64,000 nucleotides of DNA from Acidobacteriota bacterium. GTDB lineage: Bacteria; Acidobacteriota; Terriglobia; Terriglobales; Acidobacteriaceae. The DNA is taken from the NCBI GenBank assembly GCA_021778845.1, contig JAJYBU010000003.1, forward strand, positions 1 through 64,000, written 5' to 3'. A program made the translations under genes and the position numbers. Positions 11,263 to 20,420 of this stretch are shown piece after piece. The notes below the pieces were generated by a model, which did not search any database, was not told where the DNA came from, and saw only the letters and a list, made by a program, of their open reading frames with translations. The stretch's first letter is position 1, and each line of letters opens with the position of its first letter.

Positions 11263-13662
11263 TTAGGGGGTGACTCCCAGCTTGGAGTTAGCAACGGCGT
11301 AGGAGAGCGGGGTGACGGTGGGCGCGGCCGCGCCGACGACTTCATAGAGGACGGCGGCGGAGTAGCTGTCATACCAGACGTTGCCGGAGGGGTCGATGGC
11401 GACGCCGTCGGCCCGGGTGGCGGGGTTGGCGAGGTAGCCGGTGGAGGGAGAGATGACGGCACCGGTGTCGGTGAGCGCGTAGAGGGTCTGGCCGAAACTG
11501 TTGGTGACCCAGACGTGGTTGGCGCCGTCGATGGCGATGCCATCAGAGTAGTTGTTGTTGCCGGTGGCGAAGGGGCTACCTGCGAGGGCCTGGCCGGTGC
11601 TGGTGAGAGCGCTGACGGTGCCGTTGGAGTTGGCGAGCCAGACGTTGCCGGTGGAGTCGATGCCGGTGCCGGTTGGTTGCCGGATGCCACCGACGGTGAA
11701 TGGCGAGCCGGGGTACACGGCACCGGCGCTGGTGAAGACGCTGGTCTCGTTTTTCGTCTCGTCGGCAACCCATATGTCGCCAATCGGGCCTGGCTCGATG
11801 GAGAGGCTGAAGGGGCTGATGAGGTTGGTGGTGGTGGTGCTGAGGATGGTGCCGGCACTGCTGAGCTTGACCAGAGCGTTGGCGGTGTTGGAAGTCACCC
11901 AGATGTTGCCGGAGCCGTCGATCTCGGCGTCCTGGAGCTTGGTCTGGCCAACCACAAAAGTGCCTGCCGCGGCTCCTGCGGTTGTGAAACGGCTTAGCGT
12001 GCCGGCAGGGAAGTTAGGTACCCAAACATAGCTGGATGTACTATCGAGCGCCACGCTGGCAGGTCCGTTCAACCCATTACCGGTAAAGCCGGTGGTGCTG
12101 AGCGGCACGCCGAGCGGGCTGAAGATGCTCAGATTGCTCGCTGTGTAGTTAACCGTATAGACGTTTCCTGAAGCGTCGATGGCGACGGCGTGGGGGGACT
12201 GGCCGCCGGTGGCGCCGATGCCTCCGCCGGTGTAGCTGATGCTGAGGGTGAAGTCGTTGGGCTGGGTGGTGAGGTAGGGGGCGAAGGGGACATCGCCTGT
12301 GGGGATGCCAAAGATGTTGGAGACGAAGTTGGCGTTTACACCGGTGGAGGCATGGTTGCCGGCCGGGTAACGCGCGATGTTGATGGCGGCGGTGGCGGTG
12401 TCGATGGGCTGCGTGCCGGTGGTGAGGCCGTTATCGGTGGCGTTGGAGAAGAGGGTGGAACACTGCGCCGAAGGGGTTACGGCGCCGTTGGTGCCGACCG
12501 TCTGGGCGGAGTCGACGCAGGCGGCGAGGATGTTGCCGAGTGTGTCGATGGTGGCCTGGGGGACGGTGCCGTTGCCGGCCACGGTTGTGGAGTTGGCGAT
12601 GTGACCCTCGCCATCATAGGTGGTCGAGATCTGGCCGCCTCCCTGAATGTTGTAGAGCTGGGCTGCGGTGTCAGCGGCGTTGGCGATGCCAAGAAGGCCC
12701 TGCGTGCTACCAGAGCTGCCGATGTCCCAGGCGCTGTTGTTGGCCGCTGAGGTGAAGGGCTGGAAGGTGTACGCCGCTGCGACGGTGGAGATCTCGTTCA
12801 TGTAGACATACGAGAGGGCTCCGTTGCCGGGAGTGGAGAAGTTGCCCGAGGAGGGGCAGTTGCCGAGGGTCGCGAGTTCGACGATGAAGTTATTGGCCGC
12901 AGGGTTCGCCGTGACGACTCCGGCCGAACCGAAGGTCGCTGTGGTGTAGGTGCCGGCAGCGATCTGGTTGCCTACTCCGGTCGGGTCGGATGCCGTGACC
13001 GAGAAGGTGGAGGTGGTGAGATTTGCGTTGCCCAATACAACCTGGGCTCCATTGACTACCTTAAACGTCCCGGTAGACCCGGAGAGCCCGGAGATCGTGA
13101 CACTTTCGCCCGGGTAGAGCAGCTCTGAGGGAGAGACGGTTATGGTGTACTCCGCTGTAGAGTGCGGGGGAGAGGTGCTGACATTGCTGACGGTAATCTG
13201 GGTGATGGAATAGGTGGCGGGGGTGGCAACAGGCGCGGTAGAGGGAGTGCCGCCGTAGGCGTAGATGTAGACGGGCCTGCCGACGGTGCAGGTGTAGGCT
13301 CCGGTGAGATTGAAGGCGCCGTTGCTGTCGGTGGTGACGTACTCCGAGCCGACCTTGACGTTCGGGTCGCTGGTGTCAGCGGCGAGGGTATAGCCGCCGG
13401 GCGAGGTGGTGGTGCCCGTGCCCAGGATAGAGGTCGCAGCCGAGCCGATGCCAGCGGTGCCGGGCTGGAGCAGATAGACGTGCGCGCCCACAATGGGAGC
13501 ATGGCCGCCCAGGACGGTTCCGCTCATGGGCGGGCCTGCGACCTGCGTGCTGGCAACAGAGTCGGGAAGGTTGAACGCCGTGCCACAACCGGTAAGGGCG
13601 ATGGATGCAGAGAGGAAAAACAGCGAAATAATGGCAGGGAAGAGTTGCGATAGCTGCTTCAT
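11263..13662 (-). CDS. NHL-repeat lipoprotein, secreted
   Basis: A 799-residue lipoprotein: signal peptide with lipobox ALTGC (lipidated Cys26). The N-terminal half contains a carboxypeptidase-regulatory/Ig-like segment (TLGGHAPIVGAHVYLLQPG style) and Ser/Thr-rich sheets. The C-terminal half (about 490-780) has at least six repeats of the form AIDASGNVYTVNYTASN, IDGSGNIWVTSNTAN and IDSTGNVWLANSNG, which form an NHL-type beta-propeller. ATG 13662 directly precedes the signal peptide; the frame is open to 13725. Such propellers usually bind proteins or carbohydrates at the cell surface. No catalytic residues are evident. It is downstream of and codirectional with the DHA2 exporter, 162 bases away, so it probably has its own promoter. 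Confidence 0.85.
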   Translation of the reverse strand: MKQLSQLFPAIISLFFLSASIALTGCGTAFNLPDSVASTQVAGPPMSGTVLGGHAPIVGAHVYLLQPGTAGIGSAATSILGTGTTTSPGGYTLAADTSDPNVKVGSEYVTTDSNGAFNLTGAYTCTVGRPVYIYAYGGTPSTAPVATPATYSITQITVSNVSTSPPHSTAEYTITVSPSELLYPGESVTISGLSGSTGTFKVVNGAQVVLGNANLTTSTFSVTASDPTGVGNQIAAGTYTTATFGSAGVVTANPAANNFIVELATLGNCPSSGNFSTPGNGALSYVYMNEISTVAAAYTFQPFTSAANNSAWDIGSSGSTQGLLGIANAADTAAQLYNIQGGGQISTTYDGEGHIANSTTVAGNGTVPQATIDTLGNILAACVDSAQTVGTNGAVTPSAQCSTLFSNATDNGLTTGTQPIDTATAAINIARYPAGNHASTGVNANFVSNIFGIPTGDVPFAPYLTTQPNDFTLSISYTGGGIGATGGQSPHAVAIDASGNVYTVNYTASNLSIFSPLGVPLSTTGFTGNGLNGPASVALDSTSSYVWVPNFPAGTLSRFTTAGAAAGTFVVGQTKLQDAEIDGSGNIWVTSNTANALVKLSSAGTILSTTTTNLISPFSLSIEPGPIGDIWVADETKNETSVFTSAGAVYPGSPFTVGGIRQPTGTGIDSTGNVWLANSNGTVSALTSTGQALAGSPFATGNNNYSDGIAIDGANHVWVTNSFGQTLYALTDTGAVISPSTGYLANPATRADGVAIDPSGNVWYDSYSAAVLYEVVGAAAPTVTPLSYAVANSKLGVTP

Positions 13663-13824
13663 GGGAGCCCCCGGGGAGATAAACGTCGATTCACTGCTAG
13701 TCGCAAGACAGAGCTGAGTGCACATTATTAGAAAAATCTAACAATTACTCTCAGAATATCAGGAGGGTACCCCCGGGGTGTTACCTAGGCAGGTTACTCG
13801 GTGAGCAATTTCACATCAGGAGGC

Positions 13825-15594
13825 TTAGTGCGCTTCCAGCTCGACTTTGCCGGCGTGACGCGGGGGCCGTTTGAGCAGGGGCACCAGCGGGAGCAGGCAG
13901 AGGAGGATGTAGGCGAACATGCGGTACTGGTCCATATAGGCGAGCAGCGCGGCCTGACGCTGGACCTGGGCGTAGAGCATGGCGAGGCCGGCGTAGGCGT
14001 TGTTGGCGGCGGAGCCGCTGGAGGCCACGGCGCCATGAGCTGCGGCAAAGGCCTGCGTGGCCCGAAGAGCAAGGGGGTTGGAGGGCGTGAGGTTGGCGGC
14101 GAGATAGACCTGGTGGGTCTGTGAGGCGCGCTCAAGGAAGGTGCTGGCGATGGCGATGCCGATGCTACCGCCTTCGTTGCGGACCAGAGCGTAGATACCA
14201 GCGGCGTTGCTGGTCTGATCGGAGGGAAGGAAGCGGAACATGATGGTGCTGAGCGGGACGGTGGTCATGCCGATGCCAAGGACCTGGACGACACGCGGCC
14301 AGATGAGACTGGACTCGCCCATCTGAAGATTGCCCAGGGAGAGCCACCAGGTGCCGAGAGCGATGGTGGCGAGGCCGGCGGCGATCATGCGGCGGGCGTC
14401 AAAGCCGCGGCTGAGCGCCCAGCCGACCAGGGGGATTTCGAGCAGCGTGACCAGACCGGCGGGGGAGATGGCAAGGCCAGCGGCTGTCGCCGAGTAGCCC
14501 ATGAGCAACTGCATGAACTGGGGGAGCAGAAACGTGGAGGCGTAGAGCGCAGTGTAGACGCCGAGCACGATGACGCAGCAAAAGAGGAAGTTGCGCTCCT
14601 TGAGCAGGCGGAGGTTGACAACCGGAGCCTTGACGTGGAGCTCCCAGAGGATGGCTCCGGCCAGGGCGAAGACGGCGATGGAGGCGGCCCAGGCGATGAA
14701 GGTCGAGCCGAACCAGTCGAGTTCCTGACCTTTGTCGAGCACAATCTCAAGCGAGGCGAGGCCGATGCTGATGAGCGCGAGACCGGTGCCATCGATTTGC
14801 AGCTTCTTGCCTTTTTGTGCGAGGCGTTTGAGGGTGAGATGCGCGGGGTCGACCAGCACCATGCGGGTGAGGAAGGCGCAGCCGAGGCCTACGGGAATGT
14901 TGATGTAGAAGATCCAGCGCCAGGAGTAGTTGTCTGTGATCCAGCCGCCGAGCGTGGGGCCGAGCACGGGCGCGCACATGATCGCGACAGCATAGACGGC
15001 CATCGCCATGCCACGCTTTTCGCCGGGAAAGAGGTCGGCGAGGATGGCCTGCACGGAGGGTTGAAGACCGCCGCCAGCAAGCCCCTGCAACACGCGGAAC
15101 AGGACAAGTAGACCGAGCGTGGGCGCAAGCCCGCAGAGCGCCGAGAAGACGGTGAACATCGCGACCGAGATGAGATAGAAGTTCTTGCGGCCGATGACGG
15201 AGGAGATCCAGCCGCTGATGGGGAGGATGATGGCGTTGGCGACGAGGTAGCTGGTGAGCACCCAGGTGCTCTCGTCCTGCGAGGCGGAGAGACTGCCGGC
15301 GATGTGGGGGAGCGCGACGTTGGCGATGGAGGTGTCGAGGACCTCCATGAAGGTGCCCATGGTGACGACCAGGGTGATGATCCAGGGATTGAAGACTCTA
15401 TGGGGCGCGAGCGACGGGAGTTGCGTGGTGGGGGAAGCAAGGGGCTCGCCGGGTTCGAACTCGGAGGCGGCGAACGAGGATTCGGCGCGGTCGAGCGCAG
15501 CTTCGATGTCGGCGGAGGTCGGAGCCGGCTCGGGATCCAGCCTGGGGTCTAGCTCCGGATCGAGCTCTGGATTGAGGACTGACCGCATGGTCAT
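13825..15594 (-). CDS. DHA2-family multidrug MFS exporter (EmrB-like)
   Basis: A 589-residue membrane transporter with about 14 hydrophobic segments. Characteristic EmrB motifs are GTFMEVLDTSIANVALPHIAG in TM1, the motif-A-like WISSVIGRKNFYL, and motif C ILADLFPGEKRGMAMAVYAVAIMCAPVLGPTLGGW region. The N-terminus carries an unusual acidic repeat (PELDPELDPRLDPEP) of about 45 residues before TM1. ATG 15594 has AAGGAG eight bases upstream. Partner periplasmic adaptor (EmrA) and outer-membrane factor genes are absent from the neighbourhood. Divergent from a TetR gene, with an operator covering its Shine-Dalgarno site; expression is therefore expected to be repressed until the regulator binds a drug-like ligand. 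Confidence 0.93.
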   Translation of the reverse strand: MTMRSVLNPELDPELDPRLDPEPAPTSADIEAALDRAESSFAASEFEPGEPLASPTTQLPSLAPHRVFNPWIITLVVTMGTFMEVLDTSIANVALPHIAGSLSASQDESTWVLTSYLVANAIILPISGWISSVIGRKNFYLISVAMFTVFSALCGLAPTLGLLVLFRVLQGLAGGGLQPSVQAILADLFPGEKRGMAMAVYAVAIMCAPVLGPTLGGWITDNYSWRWIFYINIPVGLGCAFLTRMVLVDPAHLTLKRLAQKGKKLQIDGTGLALISIGLASLEIVLDKGQELDWFGSTFIAWAASIAVFALAGAILWELHVKAPVVNLRLLKERNFLFCCVIVLGVYTALYASTFLLPQFMQLLMGYSATAAGLAISPAGLVTLLEIPLVGWALSRGFDARRMIAAGLATIALGTWWLSLGNLQMGESSLIWPRVVQVLGIGMTTVPLSTIMFRFLPSDQTSNAAGIYALVRNEGGSIGIAIASTFLERASQTHQVYLAANLTPSNPLALRATQAFAAAHGAVASSGSAANNAYAGLAMLYAQVQRQAALLAYMDQYRMFAYILLCLLPLVPLLKRPPRHAGKVELEAH

Positions 15595-15595
15595 T

Positions 15596-15617
15596 CTAAT
15601 GACTCCTTAGTCATTAG
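15596..15617. promoter_or_regulatory. TetR-type operator (perfect palindrome)
   Basis: CTAATGACT at 15596-15604 and AGTCATTAG at 15609-15617 form a perfect 9-bp inverted repeat around a 4-base spacer. The 22-bp site overlaps the Shine-Dalgarno sequence of the exporter gene and lies 60 bases upstream of the TetR start. Its size, symmetry and placement fit the operator of the divergent TetR repressor. The match is visible in the sequence; binding is inferred. Confidence 0.7.
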
Positions 15618-15676
15618 ACATGATGGAGACCGATGGGATTCAGACGGACGGGAGAAAAACGTGCTAGCTTGTTTGC

Positions 15677-16291
15677 GTGAGCCTAACCGCGACCGTACGG
15701 ACCCCAACCCGCAAGCAGGTGCTTACCGACCTGCGCCGCCAGGAGATTCTTGCGGCGGCGGTCAAGGTGTTTGGAAAGAAAGGGTTTGCTGCTACCTGCG
15801 TAGGAGATGTAGCGGACGCGGCGAAGATCGCCAAGGGCACAGTGTATCTCTACTTCGACTCGAAGGAGGAGATCTACGCGGCGGCGGTGCAGATGGCCGT
15901 GGCGCAACTGCGGGAACGTGCCGCGGAGCGCATACGGACGGTCAGCGGGGTGCGCGAGCGGCTGGCCCTCTCGATCGCGGTGCGGCTGGAGTTCTGGCAG
16001 GACAAGCAGAGCTTATACCGGCTGCTGCTGACCGTTGGCAGAGAGGCCCAGCACAAGCGGCAGACGCACGAGGTGCTGCGCGCTGGGCACGCGTATTTTC
16101 TGTCGATTCTGAAAGAGGGCGAGGCCGCTGGAGAGCTGGAGGCGCGGGACTTCGAGATGATCGCGTGGGCGATCCTGGATATGATTCGCGGCTGCAACGA
16201 GCGGCGGCTGGACCACCTGACCGAACGCACTCCACAGGAAGATGCGGCGGCGATTACGGCGTTCGCGCTGCAGCAACTGGGGCTGGCGTAG
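15677..16291 (+). CDS. TetR/AcrR-family transcriptional repressor
   Basis: A 204-residue regulator. The N-terminal helix-turn-helix (about 18-65) shows RRQEILAAAVKVFGKKGFAA, GDVADAAKIAKGTVYLYF and SKEEIYAA, which are typical of TetR. The C-terminal helices form the ligand pocket and dimer interface. The start is GTG 15677. It is divergent from the DHA2 exporter with an 82-base gap containing a 22-bp palindrome, so it most likely controls the exporter and itself. The ligand cannot be told from sequence. Confidence 0.95.
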   Translation: MSLTATVRTPTRKQVLTDLRRQEILAAAVKVFGKKGFAATCVGDVADAAKIAKGTVYLYFDSKEEIYAAAVQMAVAQLRERAAERIRTVSGVRERLALSIAVRLEFWQDKQSLYRLLLTVGREAQHKRQTHEVLRAGHAYFLSILKEGEAAGELEARDFEMIAWAILDMIRGCNERRLDHLTERTPQEDAAAITAFALQQLGLA

Positions 16292-16357
16292 CGCGAGTGT
16301 GGCCGCTGCAGACCGTGCGGAATCGAGAGGGCTCCGCTACTTCACCATCAAGCTGCG

Positions 16358-18529
16358 CTACTTCTCCATCAACTTGCTGGTGAGGTAGGTGTACGTGAGG
16401 GCCCAGGTTTTGGCTTGCTCCGCGAGGTTGGCGCCGGCTGCGTGGCCGCCTTCGATGATCTCGTCGTAGAGGAAGGGCTCGTGGAACTCCTCCATCTTGG
16501 CGGCGAATTTACGGGCGTGCTGGGGGCCGACGCGGTCGTCCTTGGTGGTGGTGAAGAGGAAGGGCTCGGGGTACTTCACGCCGGGCTTGAGCTGGTTATA
16601 GGGCGAGATGGAGGCAAGGAAGGCGCGCTCGGCGGGGTTGGAGACAGACCCGTACTCGCCGGTCCAGCTCGCGCCGGCGTCGATGTGCTCGAAGCGGAGC
16701 ATGTCGAGGAGCGGGACCTGGATGACGATGGCGTTCCAGAGGTCGGGATGCTGGGTCATCTCGACGCCCATAAGGAGGCCGCCGTTAGAGCCGCCCATGA
16801 TGCCGAGATGCGCGGGCGAGGTGATGCGGCGGGCGATGAGGTCTTCGCCGACGGCGGCGAAGTCGTCGTAGATGCGCTGGCGGTGGGTCTTGAGGCCGGC
16901 CTCATGCCAGGCGGGACCGAACTCGCCACCGCCGCGGATGTTGGCAAGGACGTATACGCCGCCGTGATCGAGCCAGAGTTTGCCGATGTTGGGAGAGTAG
17001 CTGGGTTTTTCGGAGATCTGGAAGCCGCCGTAGGCATTGAGCAGCGTGGGGTTTGCGCCGTTGCGCTGCATATCCCTGGGATGGACGATGAAGTAGGGGA
17101 TCTTGGTGCCGTCTTTGGAGGTGGCTTCGTACTGCTCGACGATATCTTTGGAGGCGTCGAAGCGGGAGGGCTCGGTTTTTTCGAGGGTGAGGGTGTTGGC
17201 TGCGGCGTCGCCGAGGAAGATGGAGGGCGGGGTGAGGAAACCGGCGACGCCGAGGAAGAAGTTGTCGTCGGTGTCGCTGGTGGAGTCGATGGAGACGCTG
17301 ACGTTTTCGGGGATGGGGAGTTGCTTGCTGGTCCATCCGGTGAGGGCGGGAGAGTAGATGTAGGCGCGGCCCTGGACGTGTTTGAGGGTGGTGAGGAGGA
17401 GGCGGGATTTGGTGAGGGCGGTGTCCTGGAGGAACTCGTCGGCGGTGGGCTCAAAGACGACGGAGGGTTTGAGATTGGCGGGGTCCTTCATGAGCCGGGA
17501 GAGGCTCAACTCCAGCAGCGAGCCCTGCTTGAAGGTCAGGAGCTGACCGGCGGGCTTCCAGTCTTCGTCGATGCTGAGCAGGAGGCGGCCGTCGAGCAGG
17601 CCGGCGATGCGGGACTTGGCGGGGATCATCAGCTGCTTTGGACCGGCGGGGGTGAGGACGAAGGTCTGGTTCTCGAAGATGGTGACGGCGCGCGAAAAGA
17701 GGGTGAGGGAGTGCTTCTTGGCGTCGTGGAGGGTGTAGCCGGCGGCGCCCATGTCAGTGGGCTGGCCGCGGAAGACCTCCTTCGCGCTGTCGAGAGGAGT
17801 GCCGCGCTTCCAGAGCTTGACGATAAAGGGGTAGCCGGAGGCGGTCATGGTGCCGGGGCCCCAGTCACGCGAGACCAGCAAGGTGTCCTTGTCGAGCCAG
17901 GCGACGTCCTGCTTGCTGTGCGGGAGGATGAAGCCAGAGGGGACGAAGCGGCCGGATTTCAGATCGAACTCGCGCTGGGTGGTGGCGTCTTCGCCACCGG
18001 CGGAGAGTGCGACCATGCAGTAGTGGTCGCCGGGATAGAGGCAGTCGAGGCCCTTGGCGACCCACTTGACGTTGTCCTGCTTGCCGAGGGCGTCGATGTC
18101 GAGGACAGTCTTCCAGGTGGGATGCGCGGTGAGGTAGTCGGCCATGGAGGTCTTGCGGTAGATGCCGTTGACATGGTCGGCGTCGCGCCAGAGGTTGTAG
18201 ATCTCGCCGCCGCGCTGCTCGGGAGTGGGGAGACGGTCGGGAGCTTCGGCGATCTTGAGGGCCTCGGCGTAGTAAGTGGCGTAGTGCGGGTCGGCCTCAA
18301 GAATCTTGAGGGAGCGGGCATCCTCGGCCTTGACCCAGGCCATGGCGCGGGGGCTGTCCACGTCTTCGAGCCAGAGGTATTTGTCGGCGGGGAGCGGCGG
18401 GAGGGTGGCGGCGGAGATCGGCGAAGCGGTCGTGTCCTGCTGGGCCAGGGCGCCCGGCGCGGTGAGGGTGGCGGTTAAGAGCAGAGCGGCGGACAGAAAG
18501 GCGGGGGACTTGCGGGCTTGCTCGAACAT
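16358..18529 (-). CDS. Prolyl oligopeptidase (S9 family), secreted
   Basis: A 723-residue serine peptidase with a signal peptide ending at LAQQD. An N-terminal seven-bladed propeller (about 60-430) limits access to oligopeptides. The C-terminal alpha/beta hydrolase domain has the nucleophile elbow GGSNGGLLMG (Ser581), a later Asp in TTTKDDRVGP and the catalytic His in EGGHAAGAN. It cleaves short peptides after proline. ATG 18529 sits seven bases after GGAG; ATG 18532 is equally in frame. First of three consecutive minus-strand peptidase genes when read by coordinate, though it is the last transcribed. Confidence 0.94.
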   Translation of the reverse strand: MFEQARKSPAFLSAALLLTATLTAPGALAQQDTTASPISAATLPPLPADKYLWLEDVDSPRAMAWVKAEDARSLKILEADPHYATYYAEALKIAEAPDRLPTPEQRGGEIYNLWRDADHVNGIYRKTSMADYLTAHPTWKTVLDIDALGKQDNVKWVAKGLDCLYPGDHYCMVALSAGGEDATTQREFDLKSGRFVPSGFILPHSKQDVAWLDKDTLLVSRDWGPGTMTASGYPFIVKLWKRGTPLDSAKEVFRGQPTDMGAAGYTLHDAKKHSLTLFSRAVTIFENQTFVLTPAGPKQLMIPAKSRIAGLLDGRLLLSIDEDWKPAGQLLTFKQGSLLELSLSRLMKDPANLKPSVVFEPTADEFLQDTALTKSRLLLTTLKHVQGRAYIYSPALTGWTSKQLPIPENVSVSIDSTSDTDDNFFLGVAGFLTPPSIFLGDAAANTLTLEKTEPSRFDASKDIVEQYEATSKDGTKIPYFIVHPRDMQRNGANPTLLNAYGGFQISEKPSYSPNIGKLWLDHGGVYVLANIRGGGEFGPAWHEAGLKTHRQRIYDDFAAVGEDLIARRITSPAHLGIMGGSNGGLLMGVEMTQHPDLWNAIVIQVPLLDMLRFEHIDAGASWTGEYGSVSNPAERAFLASISPYNQLKPGVKYPEPFLFTTTKDDRVGPQHARKFAAKMEEFHEPFLYDEIIEGGHAAGANLAEQAKTWALTYTYLTSKLMEK

Positions 18530-18696
18530 CATCACACTCCGGTGGAGGTTGCGCGGCGAGATACGTATCACGCTACTGTACAGCGGAGAGGTGGGGGCTG
18601 GGCAAGCGGTGGGGATTCCCACAGCGGGCGCCGCCGCGAGCGCCCGGCGGACAGTGAAGGTATGGCGGGATTGACGTCCCGCCCCTTCGTGACACG

Positions 18697-20355
18697 CTAC
18701 TGGCCAGCTATGCTGGCGCGGATGAACTCCGCTGTGCGCTGGTGGATGCCGGCGCGGGCCTCGGGGTTGACGTAGACCATGTGGCCGGTGGGGAAGAACT
18801 TGTAGGCGATGTTCTTCTGGAGGCTGGCGGGGATGGGCAGGTGCTTCATCTCATAGGTGGCGCCGAAGTAGAGGGTGCCGAGGTCGAAGTAGCCGCCCAT
18901 GAGCAGGACGTGCATGTGCGGGTTGACCTTCATGGTGTAGGCAAGATCGCTCATCACGTTGGAGCTGGTGCCCGGCCATCCGCCACCCTGGCCCTTGACG
19001 GCCATGTCCCAGTTCCAGCCGTCCATGCGGGCGCTGGGCTCGTAGGTCATGGTGTCACCGAACTTGAGGGTGGTGTGCGCGTAGGTGTTCATGGCGGCCT
19101 GAATGGCGGACTCGATGGACTCGGTGAAGGGGTCGTAGTCGGCGTCGGAGCTCATGGGATTCATGCTGGGGCCCTGCCAGCGGGAGTCGAGGCGGCCGGT
19201 GGTTTCGCCGCTGGCGCCGAGCAGGTCCTGGGCGAACTGGCCGCCGGTCATGCGCAGGTTGGCCTTGATCCAGAGAGCCGCGGGAATGCCGGTGTAGCTT
19301 TCCAGCTTGCCGGCGACTTCGGCCTTCTTGTCGGCATCGAGATCGGCACCCTGGAGAAGGGCGGTGGCATAGCCGCCGAGGGCGTACTGCTCAACCTCAT
19401 GCAGCCAGGGGAGGAGTTCGGCGGGCTGGTTGGGGACCTTGTGGTGATACCAGGCGGTGGCGGCGAAGCTGGGAAGCGCAAGGTAGAAGCCGTTGTCGGT
19501 GCCGGGGTTGCCGTCGGAGCCATCGGCAGAGTCGTCGAAGCTGAGGATCTGAGAGAGGAAGACGACGCCGTTGAGGTCGACGCCGTGACGCTGGAGGGCG
19601 GCGGAAAGCGCCGCGTCGCGCGTGGTGCCGTAGCTCTCACCGAAGAGGAAGCGCGGCGAGTCCCAGCGATCGGTCTTGGTGAGGAAGCGGCGGATGAAGC
19701 GCTGGAACGCGGCGGCGTCCTGATCGATGCCGTAGAAAGCCTTGTTGGCGTCCTTGCCCATGACGCGGCTGTAGCCGGTGCCGGGCGCGTCGATGAAGAC
19801 GAGGTCGGCGGTGTCGAGGAGAGAGTCCTCATTGGGCACGATCTTGTAGGGGCCGCCGGCTGGGTGGTCGAGGTCTGGCAGGACGACGCGGACGGGGCCG
19901 AAGCTGGCCATGCGGAGATACATGGTGGCCGAGCCGGGGCCGCCGTTATAGATGAAGACGATAGGGCGGGTGGCGGCGTCCGCGTCCTTGGCGAAGTAGG
20001 CGGTGTAGAACATGGTGGCCGTGGCGGTGGCGTCCTCGGGCTTGGCGGGAAGGTCGGTGCCGGAGTCGGGGAGGAGCTTGCCGTCGAGGCCGAGGGTGGC
20101 GTCCTGCTTGTCGGTGGAGCCGACGCGGAGCAGACCGGCGACGGCTTTGTACGCGATGGCCTTGCCGCCAACGGTGACGGTGCCTTCGGTGGTGGAGTCG
20201 GCGGGGAGTGCGGCGTAGTTGATGGGCCCGGACGCAACGAGGGTGGTGGTCTTCTCGACGGCGGGCTGCTGCGCGGACGCGGACACGATGGCGAACGGAG
20301 ACATCGTGGCGAGAATACAGAGGCGAGTGAGACGGCGTGCGATGGCAGGGTGCAT
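18697..20355 (-). CDS. S10-family serine carboxypeptidase, secreted
   Basis: A 552-residue protein with a signal peptide (LTRLCILATMSPFAIVSASAQ). Family hallmarks are FIYNGGPGSATMYL (oxyanion region), DAPGTGYSR, the nucleophile motif LFGESYGTTR (Ser241) and the C-terminal FPTGHMVY with the catalytic His. S10 enzymes remove C-terminal residues from peptides at acidic pH, which would suit an acid-tolerant acidobacterium. ATG 20355 has AAGGAG six bases upstream. It lies between the S9 and DUF885 genes in the same direction; gaps of 167 and 65 bases allow a shared transcript. Confidence 0.93.
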   Translation of the reverse strand: MHPAIARRLTRLCILATMSPFAIVSASAQQPAVEKTTTLVASGPINYAALPADSTTEGTVTVGGKAIAYKAVAGLLRVGSTDKQDATLGLDGKLLPDSGTDLPAKPEDATATATMFYTAYFAKDADAATRPIVFIYNGGPGSATMYLRMASFGPVRVVLPDLDHPAGGPYKIVPNEDSLLDTADLVFIDAPGTGYSRVMGKDANKAFYGIDQDAAAFQRFIRRFLTKTDRWDSPRFLFGESYGTTRDAALSAALQRHGVDLNGVVFLSQILSFDDSADGSDGNPGTDNGFYLALPSFAATAWYHHKVPNQPAELLPWLHEVEQYALGGYATALLQGADLDADKKAEVAGKLESYTGIPAALWIKANLRMTGGQFAQDLLGASGETTGRLDSRWQGPSMNPMSSDADYDPFTESIESAIQAAMNTYAHTTLKFGDTMTYEPSARMDGWNWDMAVKGQGGGWPGTSSNVMSDLAYTMKVNPHMHVLLMGGYFDLGTLYFGATYEMKHLPIPASLQKNIAYKFFPTGHMVYVNPEARAGIHQRTAEFIRASIAGQ

Positions 20356-20420
20356 GCAAGGCTCCTTTTCGGTTTTACCAATATACCCGCTGTGTTCTGT
20401 TGGGTAATTCTATGCAGCCG

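Noticed and set aside
16415-18478. 687-residue plus-strand frame opposite the prolyl oligopeptidase
   Set aside because: Gly/Val/Glu-rich low-complexity translation without motifs, mirror of a real gene with clear catalytic residues.
18664-18683. Terminator hairpin (GGCGGGA / TCCCGCC) after the S10 gene
   Set aside because: Only a 7-bp stem and no T-run; could be chance in GC-rich DNA.
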